A DNA stretch of 64,000 bases from Aporrectodea caliginosa (taxonomy: Eukaryota; Annelida; Clitellata; Crassiclitellata; Lumbricidae), in NCBI GenBank assembly GCA_020284085.1, contig JACEVL010000079.1, positions 186,001-250,000 of the forward strand, in the 5' to 3' direction. The notes beneath the pieces are model-generated. The model searched no databases. It was not told the DNA's origin and saw only the letters and a list, made by a program, of their open reading frames with translations. This document shows, piece after piece, positions 56,091 through 64,000 of this stretch. The translations under genes were made by a program, and so were the position numbers. Numbering within the stretch: the first letter of the stretch is position 1; each line of letters opens with the position of its first letter.

Positions 56091-58060
56091 TTAATGAGGT
56101 CAATCAGTAGGCCTACGCGCATTTGAAATTTAACACCAGTACAATTTATTAACATTTCGCTAGATGGCCATGGCCCTACAAAAAACATATGATTCTTTGG
56201 ATGTTTAGCCAATGACAGAGCTATTTATGGCCAAGGACTGTTAGCACAGAATAGATGCTGTTAGGTGATCCGTGGTTGTAGCCCGTCTAAATATAGATAT
56301 CGATGGGTGCAGCTGGGCTATAAGGTCGTTGTGGCTGATCAATATCTGAGAACAGTAGACCTGGGAGTCACTTTGGTCAGCCAATCTGACCCCACTTGAC
56401 CCTAAAGTGACTTGAGGTCGACTTGAAGTCGACAACTTGGAGCCAAAACGACTTGATCCGACTTGGCAGAAAAACAACTAACTTCCGACTTAAAGTCGAC
56501 TTCTGACATGGTAATAACGATTAAGTATGGCTAATAATACAAAAATGTCATGCCAATTTGCCTGGCAAGCATTAATTTCATATACTAATTAGTAATGAGA
56601 CCTCAACACCTGATGAATAAAATTGGTCAAAGTTTATTAGGCCTATTTTAAGCAGTGTGTTTTTGTGCTTGAACAGTTTTGTAATGCTCTAATTGTTTAA
56701 CAGAAGAATCTGTGGCGGACCGCGGACTTGTTGCACTGAATGGCTTGTTATAATGATACATTTTAATTCTGTTGTCATAATTAGTTGGACACTAACCCCT
56801 AACGTATCAAATAGCAATGCATGCGTACCATCCTACTGCCTAAAAGTTCATTGATTTGCGCGCGTTCAGCTCTTGATAAGGTAGACGTGCTAACATTTTT
56901 ATTAACATTTCGATTCGCCATTTTTATTAAACGTACGTGTGACACTTTAACATAGAATAATAAATGATGTAGATAAATCGACACCTATAAACAAAACAAG
57001 TAACTGTTTAGCACAACCGCCGCAAACGGCGTCGATAATACAAAATTAAACAGCAGCCTAAGTAGGCTACGCGGTATAGACCGTAGAAGTTAGAACATGC
57101 TTCATTAATTTTTGCAAAAGCACTACAAAACTGCTTAAATGCTGCCGTGACCTCATGATCATTAGTGTGATATGATAAATTTAGATTTATTTGTGTCTCA
57201 AGTCGGTTTAAGTCGACTTGTGGAGAAAACAACTTGAGGTCACTTTTCTGCACAAATTCGACTTGGGGGTCAGTTGCGCTAGGCAGAAACGACTCGACTC
57301 GACTTGGGATGCTCAAGTCGACTGGGGTCGACTTATTGGGGTCGACTCCCAGGTCTAGAGAACAGGTACAACAGGTATTGATGTATATTTTTTTGTTTAC
57401 AGTTTAATGTATGGGAAACTTTCAATCGTAGTTGTTGCTGTTTGTGCATTCTGTACGTTTGTCTGTAACGAGTTGTATTTGCAGACATTGACTGCAGGTT
57501 CGAGATATAATTTAAACAGTAGAGAAATGCTATTTAGGGTAGTGAGTCAGCATTTTTGTTTGGACGATATATTATTCGAAGAAGTAACTTCCACAGTCCC
57601 GGCGCCGACCTGAAAGGTCGCATTGTCATATGTAATTGAAATTTCAGGTCACATATTTTATGGCATTCAACAATAATTATGTAGAAATTACTCCTACAAT
57701 CTGAGAACAAGAGAAAGAGGAGGACAAACCGAATTACCCCCGAAGGACGGTAAAACCATAATTTACGTTGCCAAATTATTTTATATGGTCAATTTCAAAT
57801 GGAAGCTGGATTGATGAAAATAATTGCTTGCCTAAATGGAAGTTGGATTGATTAAATCAATTTTTACTTAAATAGAAGCTGGATTGATGCAAATGATTGT
57901 TCCCGTAAATAGAAGCTGGATTGATGATTGATGAAACTAAGTCCAACTTTCAGTAGAAGCTGGATTGATGAAAATGACTTATTGTTTCCGCAAATAGAAG
58001 TTGGATTTATGAGAATAATTCTTTGCTTAAATAGAAGATGGATTGGTAGAACTCGGGATT
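56091..58060 (+). repeat. Dispersed repeat unit, copy 2, with 37-bp array and hAT insertion
   Basis: Matches 44,925-46,070 in order, interrupted by the 1.0-kb element at 56,356-57,357. The array at 57,785-58,050 has about seven GAAGCTGGATTGATGA units, led by GGTAAAACCATAATTTACG. A short hydrophobic frame at 57,407-57,613 is not kept in the other copy, so I do not call it a gene. Confidence 0.75.
56356..57357. mobile_element. hAT-like element, 1.0 kb, perfect 8-bp target duplication
   Basis: Ends TAGACCTGGGAGTC and GACTCCCAGGTCTA; GAGAACAG flanks it at 56,348-56,355 and 57,358-57,365, and the uninterrupted sequence exists at about 45,290. Both sub-terminal regions repeat GTCGACTT/AAGTCGAC many times. 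Short frames inside (for example 56,799-56,984, minus) show no recognisable transposase. Confidence 0.9.
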
Positions 58061-58243
58061 TACTGGGGTGGTCCGAGAGGCACCAAATCTTATCTGGTGA
58101 TACCTGGCTCCTAAACTAGTCGATCGCACCTATTCCCGACCTGCGGAAACGATCCGTTAATTTTTTACAATTTTTTTAAAATCCAATGTTAAACATACGG
58201 CTAGCATGTTTACGTTACTCTACGCCTATACCGGAAGTCACGT

Positions 58244-58710
58244 TAAGGATGCGCCATTCACATATATATAACTTTTATAGCGCATTGGTTTAAAACGCAA
58301 GAGAAACTCATCCGCAGATAATCATTGTATCGTTTATATTTAAATATTCCGCGCCTTCTAAGCTTTCTTACGCTCCACGAAACCTGCTTTAGCAGTTTTT
58401 CTCCCTCCCTTCTCAAACGGACTTGGATTATAATTATTATTAATTAATTAATTTTGTAATTCGACAACTGACGCTGGTACCATGTGGTTAGGCACAGCTG
58501 AGTTTTGTTGAGAGCAAGAAACCTTAGAAGGCGCCGAATATCTAAATATAAACAATACAATGATTATCTGTAGACATAAGTTTTTGTGAGTTGTAAGGCA
58601 ATGCGCTATAAAAATTTCATATATGATTATCTGCAGTTATGTTCATGCTTTGTAATGCGCTATAAAATATATAGCTCTGGTTCATGTGAATGGCGCATCC
58701 AAAGACCTTA
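58244..58710. mobile_element. Fold-back element with long imperfect arms
   Basis: GGATGCGCCATTCACAT, TTTTATAGCGCATT, GCAGATAATCATTGTAT and CGCGCCTTCTAAG-type blocks at 58,244-58,372 recur in inverted order at 58,513-58,710. The right arm has an extra inner copy of the AGATAATCAT/GCGCTATAAAA pair. No ORF. Confidence 0.7.
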
Positions 58711-58916
58711 CATATAAAAGGCTAGACTGGCGGTGAGGCATCTAGCTTGGGACTTTGGCAGCGATAGGAATGTCACGTGATGCTAGGCACGTATGTCGGA
58801 CAGTTAATACTGCTAATGTGAGTTGCGATTATAATTTTAATTGAATACATAAATAAAATAATTGAATGTTAATAATCGCTGAATAATAGGCGAATAACAA
58901 ACTTTTTAAACAAGCG

Positions 58917-58996
58917 ATGCCGTCTAGTTGCTGCGCATTTGGCTGTTCAAACAGACATAGTGCCGAAACTCGAGAAACTGGCATTTTATTTCACAG
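58917..58996 (+). pseudogene. THAP-domain exon 1 of P-element/THAP9-like transposase
   Basis: ATG then MPSSCCAFGCSNRHSAET, the start of a C2CH THAP zinc finger (first Cys pair), ending in GT(ATGC) donor after CACAG. Joins in frame (AG+G) to 59,711. An acceptor AG lies right before 59,711. Confidence 0.75.
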
Positions 58997-59710
58997 GTAT
59001 GCGTACACTATTTTGGTATATCACGCCAGTCAGACAATTTACGTAAATCGCCGTGATTTAAATGAACAATTGAATACACTAATTTGAAATAAATACTCGG
59101 TATTTATTTAACAGGTATGTAAACATTATTTTAGTGCATTTGGGAAGAAATGTGGCAACTCTGTAGGCTCAAGCTTGAATTGGGTTGCAATGTAATAATT
59201 ATTGTCAGGAATCCTTGGTCCCAATACGTAAATGCACAGCGTTACATACTCTTTGTGCACTCACTTGTTGTGATTCATTTATATTGTTTTTCCACGCAAA
59301 TGGTAAGAAGACTGTATGGGCAGCGTGGAATTCTCACACTGTTTTTATCAATGAGGTCGATTAAACTCGATTTGTTTCTCTTAGAATGCTTGTAACTTTG
59401 ATGTGTAAACAAACAAGTGATTTTTGCTCTTCACTTCTTTCTGATAGAAACCGATCTGCTGATTCTCTATGTCATCAACTTTAATCTGTGCTAACTGAAC
59501 TGCTTGATAAGCACATCCCTCTCAAATGAAAGAAGGTTGTTGTTCGCTAGCCTAAGCCATGGCATGGTTTAGCTCGGAAATTGTTGATGCTCGATGTCAT
59601 TAGTAAAGATCATTAAATGAAGTAATACAATATTTTTCTGGTCCATTCCTTATTCTTTGCATTTTGCCAGAAAAGCTAATGCCATGTATCTGCATTTTTT
59701 ATTTGTTGAG

Positions 59711-61470
59711 GTTCCCCAAAGATAAACAACGATGTCAGCAATGGGCGACCACAGTACACCGTACTGATGCAAAAACTGGTCGTCCATGGCAACCGGGACC
59801 AGGAGCACTTCTCTGCTCTGAACACTTCATGACAGAGGACTACATCATGCAGTGGGGCAGAAAACTGCTGAAACCGGATGCCCTACCTAGTGTCTTCAGT
59901 TTCCGACCAATTCCAGTCAGGAGAAAGAAGCCAAAGAATCGTTCAATAGTTGTGGCGGAATCTGTGGGAGGTCGGATGTGTTGCTGTATCCATCACTTTA
60001 GATGGTCTAGCAGCTAACCAGAAAACAGTGCAGAAACTGGGATGTAAATTAGATCCAGATAATTTAGTCAGCACATTTCCTCATCCTGAGTGTTCCGACA
60101 TTTCAGTTGCAGTGATTTTTGATACTTGTCACATGCTTAAACTTGCCCGTAATGCTTTGAATGAATATCAGATTATAACTGTTCCTAATGTTGGGAAAGC
60201 AAAGTGGCAGCATATTGAAATGTTGCATTCAAAACAATCCGATGAGGGTTTAACACTGGCCAACAAAGTAACAAAAGCTCACATAAACTTTTAACGGCAG
60301 AAAATGAAAGTTCGTTTAGCCGTGCAAGTATTTTCAGCATCGACTGCACGGGCGCTGGAATATCTTAGGCTGAGTGGAAGCAGAGAATTCACTGATTCGC
60401 AAGCTACTGAAGTTTTGGTTAGCACCTTGGACAAACTGTTTGATATTTTGAACAGCCGATCACGTCATGGGAAGGGCTACAAAGCTGCAATAGGTTATGG
60501 TAATGCTTTCTCTCGACTAGCCTTTCTACGTTCAACAAAGGATTTCCTGCTTAATCTACAAGACTCAACTGGAAGGAAGCTTGTACACACAAAGCGTCGT
60601 ACGTTTGTTCTGGGTTTATGCATCACTATAGACAGCATCATTTACTTGACGGAACGGTTGTTATTAGGTAGTGGTGTCAATGGTGTGAAACTTACCTACT
60701 TCTTGACATACAAGCTGTCCCAGGACCAGATTGAGACTCTTTTTAGTGTCATACGTCGTCGGGAAGGTTGGAACAACAACCCTACAACATTACAGTTCAG
60801 TTATGCATACAGGGCACTGCTCAGTCACATTGGAGTAGTAGCTTCGAGAAGCTGCAATGTTTTCGTTGATGGTAGCAACGACATACTTTCTGGACAAGAA
60901 AATGAAGAAGTTGACCTCGTTTTCGTTAACGACCTGCTTAATGAACATTCATATGCAACTTGGCTACCTAATACCTATGTTGAAAATGTTTGTTGCTACA
61001 TTGCTGGATTTGTCGTGCGTAGACTGTTGCCTCGTCTGAAGTGTTCAGAGTGTCGGGGACTGCTTGTTGATCCTGCTGGTTCAACAAGTTGCTTCTTCTT
61101 GCAACTGAAAGATAATGGCGGCTTAGTGAAACCATCTGAAGGGGTCATAACCGTTATTCCGACTGCAGAGAAATACTTGCGTTCATACATTCCAAAAGAT
61201 CAGCCAGTGCATGCCATTTCCAGGTTGGGCATGAAAATTGAGCACTCTGTTCTGTTGGGTTTGGATTGTAATAAGGTGTTTGGGGATACAAGCCACATGT
61301 TAGACAGTGGTGAGGGCATTGAAAACCACGTCATCAGCCTCATACGTCAAGTTGTGCGTTTCTTCTTGGACATAAGAAAATTCCACATAGCCAAGTGCTG
61401 GAATAATAATCAGAAGGGAACAGTCGTAAGGCAGTCAATGACAAAACTCATACTCTTTAAAAATCAGTAG
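59711..61470 (+). pseudogene. P-element/THAP9-like transposase, broken
   Basis: 59,711-59,965 completes the THAP domain: FPKDKQRCQQWATTV, LCSEHFMTEDYI and LKPDALPSVFSF (the AVPTIF-like box). From about 59,960, in another frame, comes transposase: TLDGLAANQKTVQKLGC, VIFDTCHMLKLARNAL, KWQHIEMLHSKQ and LANKVTKAHINF. A single TAA at 60,292-60,294 interrupts, then the same frame continues for 388 codons: MKVRLAVQVFSASTARALEYL, FDILNSRSRHGKGYKAA, YKLSQDQIETLFSVIRRREGWNNNP, VCCYIAGFVVRRLL, CSECRGLL. Compared with THAP9, a stretch of probably 150-250 residues between the THAP domain and the first catalytic segment is missing. Terminal repeats not identified. Could be an immobile relic or a domesticated fragment. 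Confidence 0.82.
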
Positions 61471-62329
61471 ACTTGGGCAGTCAGTTTGTTGTAAAGTTTT
61501 CGGAAACTGAGAACACTGCAATAAGATTAGGTCTTGGGAGTTTCTTAGCTATGCTTTCACTTTCATTGCATGTATTTCTTAAATTGTGTATTGGTCTTCT
61601 TTTAAGACTTGTGAATGAGGTAGATGGGAGACAGAGCAGATAATTATATCTCATGTACAGTTTCTTTAGTATTATTCATTCCATGATGATTTTTTAAGTC
61701 AGACAAGTTTAATTAGGTTTATAGTGAATTTCATTTCCTTCTGTGGGTTCATTCTACTTGTTGGATGTACTTGCCAGGCCTATTGTTACTGTCAGACTAG
61801 CTAGTCTTAAGCTTTTGATTGATGTAAAATCAGCCACTTGTCTTAATGTGTACTGCAGTATTTCAATTGCTATGCTACCTAGTGTTATGTTTGCAAGCAC
61901 ATCAGTTTCTTAAGAATTATGATTAGATATTAACCTTGTAATGCAGACTGTATGAAACTGTTGCTGATGTTTGAGAAGTTCTTTAATAATAATAATAAAT
62001 ATATATCCTTTATTGAATCATTTGCAAATGCACTATGGTGTTCAAACATGTTAGAACAACGATACAAGTACAAAAAACAATTGTAAAATAATTAGAAAAA
62101 GAGAATAGTTAAGAGTTTGGATCGGTTTGAGTCGAGCACAAGGCCACGTAGTCGGTACACGTCACCACTCACCACCCTTAGTGAAACCCCACCAAATCGG
62201 GGACGCATATAAGTTATAACAAACGAGCAAGTCTGGTGGCCCTGAACACATCACGAAGAACAAGTTAAAGAATGAGTGGTGCCTATGGTGTGTTGACTCT
62301 GGCCAGCTGTGGGTTCTCATTGGGCCCTC
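61471..62329. other. 3' flank of the THAP9-like relic; repeat debris
   Basis: Mostly AT-rich. (TAA)n at about 61,985-62,000 followed by ATATATCCTTTATTGAAT looks like the end of a minus-strand SINE or LINE. CATATAAGTTATAACAA at about 62,206 is inverted at about 62,575 (TTGTTATAACTTATAAG), possibly element ends. Confidence 0.45.
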
Positions 62330-62495
62330 CACTAGCAATGGCTTGCCATTGGAGTAAGGGTGCTTTGAACTTCTCGTCTAAATTCTATTTCCTCAAAACT
62401 GCTCTCTTTAGCCGTGGCAAGGCCGAGAGCGACTGAGTAGGTTCCTTGAAGGGGTGCTATATAAATATAGTAATGAATGAATGAATGATGAAGGC
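62330..62495 (+). mobile_element. LINE 3' end with (TGAA)n tail
   Basis: CTTTAGCCGTGGCAAGGCC, GAGTAGGTTCCTTGAAGG and GCTATATAAAT followed by TGAATGAATGAATG. Same family as the scrap at 30,868-30,925. Confidence 0.55.
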
Positions 62496-64000
62496 GCTGT
62501 CCCAACAATTCATGGGCAACCAGGATACGAAACGCATAAAGCGACTGCTGGGCATACAAGTTTGCATTGGTACGTGTTGTTATAACTTATAAGAGACGGT
62601 AACAGAAGCAAGGATCTCATAATATAACACATGGAAGTTGTCTTAATATAGCCTACGTTTAATTCGATCTTAATTTATTCTATTATTTGTCACCTCCCCA
62701 TCCATACCCGGTATTGATAGAGGAGGTGACAATCTCATCCTCGAACGCCGAAAAAGTAATAACCATCTCTTTGAACTTGATCCAACTTTGCAATAGTTTG
62801 TGTCGTTTTTGTGGGTACCGGTACTTGTAGGCTAAGCTACTTATAATAAACAGTCTTCAGTTCGATTGTTGTCATTATTCAATTTTAAGTTTCGTTGATT
62901 TATTTGCAATGTAACTATGCTAGAACAGCATAGTTACATTGCCTGCTCATTATAATTAAGTATTTATTAAATTTGTGGGCGCTTTAGAGTTTACGATTAG
63001 GCCTACGATTAAAGTGATTCAAGCATAGTTGCCTAGCGTCACGTGACAGATGCATAGCAGGCCGCTGTACCACAACCGTCTGAGCCTAAGAATAGGTATA
63101 GGGGAAGAATGACCAGTCAGCCTAGCGCCTGTTAATCATGCGACCGGGAATTCTGGGATATGCTGGCAGACAACAACACTGCAGCGCACGCATGCAAAAA
63201 GATGATAAACTTAGAACGTGCAATTATTGCAAGAAGTAAAATTTATCCTGTTGAATATTGATAAATTAGTTAAATAACAATAAGCTAATTAACAATTAGT
63301 CGAATATCAATGCCAAAATTAAATTTTAAAAGTAATTAAGTAAGTTTGTATGCTCTTTATTTGTGCCAGCTGGAAACCGCATCCCGTTGTACATAATTAT
63401 ATCCTATATTATAGTAAACAATCGACGGTCAGCTATCATGAATAAAGCATTTAACTATAAAGTTTTTTCATGCTATGATCAGCTAACAAGTTAGATACCA
63501 ATGGAGGACATGGCCCGGGCCCCGGGTTTCCCAGGACCGCCGAAAACAGGCAGGTGTCGGCTTTCAGGCATAGGCCTAGTTGTTCAAAGGTTGGGCTGTC
63601 ACAGGTAGGCCTATCGCTGATGGATCAGTCTGTTCGTTACAGACTGGAGAATTCCCTTCTCCTGGCTGGAAAGTCCCACATGGAAAATGGCATACAGCAG
63701 GCGGGCCACCGTGGTCTCCCTCACCACACTGTATAGCCCAGGGCCAGATCCGGCACCAAGATTTCAGGTTTGGGGGCTAAAGCTCCAACACACCTTCGAT
63801 TTCCCACTTTTTGTTACTACCCGCCCTCAGACCATGGGTAGTAAGTATGGTCAGGCATACACAGTGCCGGCACCAAGATTTCAGGTTTGGGGGCTAAAGC
63901 TCCAAACACCTTCGTTTTTGTCCCCTCCTCCCTGTGATTTGCAGTGATTTCCCACTTTTTTTGGGGGGGGCTGAGCCGCAGTTAGGGGGCTTAGCCCCCC
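62496..64000. other. Terminal repeat-rich stretch
   Basis: A 16-bp hairpin with 5-base loop lies at 62,906-62,942 (GCAATGTAACTATGCT arms). A direct duplication of about 37 bp (CGGCACCAAGATTTCAGG, TTTGGGGGCTAAAGCTCC) occurs at about 63,750-63,788 and 63,870-63,908, 120 bp apart. The window ends in GGGGGCTTAGCCCCCC, an inverted pair that may be a transposon end. No gene. Confidence 0.5.

Noticed and set aside
57407..57613. Short secreted-peptide-like frame
   Set aside because: Hydrophobic start, but the sister repeat at about 45,347 has no ATG and a shifted frame.

Overview
This is animal nuclear DNA: coding regions are split by GT-AG introns, two conserved metazoan genes are present (an ACTL6/BAF53 actin-related protein and an HTATIP2/TIP30-type oxidoreductase), and transposons are dense. 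The recurrent TAGGCCTA-type words and the mix of LINE, hAT, P/THAP9 and Gypsy elements suggest a marine invertebrate, possibly an echinoderm or other ambulacrarian. That guess rests on general impression only.

Layout. 1-14,817 (minus) is copy A of a two-exon gene for an RBR (RING1-IBR-RING2) E3 ubiquitin ligase. Its long exon 2 is cut by a 5'-truncated LINE (2,389-4,083), and its intron holds a hAT-like MITE, a complete 7.5-kb Gypsy element (6,354-13,893) and another MITE. 15.3-24.6 kb is a transposon nest: a 37-bp-repeat element holds a mariner relic, which holds an LTR retrotransposon (17,193-22,784) whose ORF encodes Gag, protease-like and RNase H segments but no RT palm and no integrase. 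25,977-31,493 (minus) is copy B of the RBR gene, intact, with exon 1 at 31,434-31,493. Another hAT element and a MITE follow.

34,556-42,988 (plus) is a complete 12-exon ACTL6 gene (430 aa). 46,811-53,156 (plus) is a complete 5-exon HTATIP2-like gene (239 aa). Their introns and flanks carry LINE 3' ends, SINEs, MITEs and hairpins. A repeat unit at about 44.9-46.1 kb recurs at about 56.1-58.1 kb, where a hAT-like element has entered it. 58.2-58.7 kb is a fold-back repeat. 58,917-61,470 (plus) is a P-element/THAP9-like transposase relic with one in-frame stop and an apparent internal deletion. The last 2.5 kb is repeat debris.

How the parts relate. The two RBR copies share exons and noncoding flanks, so they arose by segmental duplication, not retroposition. 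Copy A's visible reading frame is still open for 796 codons despite roughly 8% divergence from B, so it was probably functional until the LINE arrived. At least eight separate elements have clear duplicated target sites, most of them 8 bp, which lets the order of insertion be read. ACTL6 (chromatin remodelling) and HTATIP2 (SDR-fold oxidoreductase) are ordinary neighbours with no evident functional link to the RBR pair.
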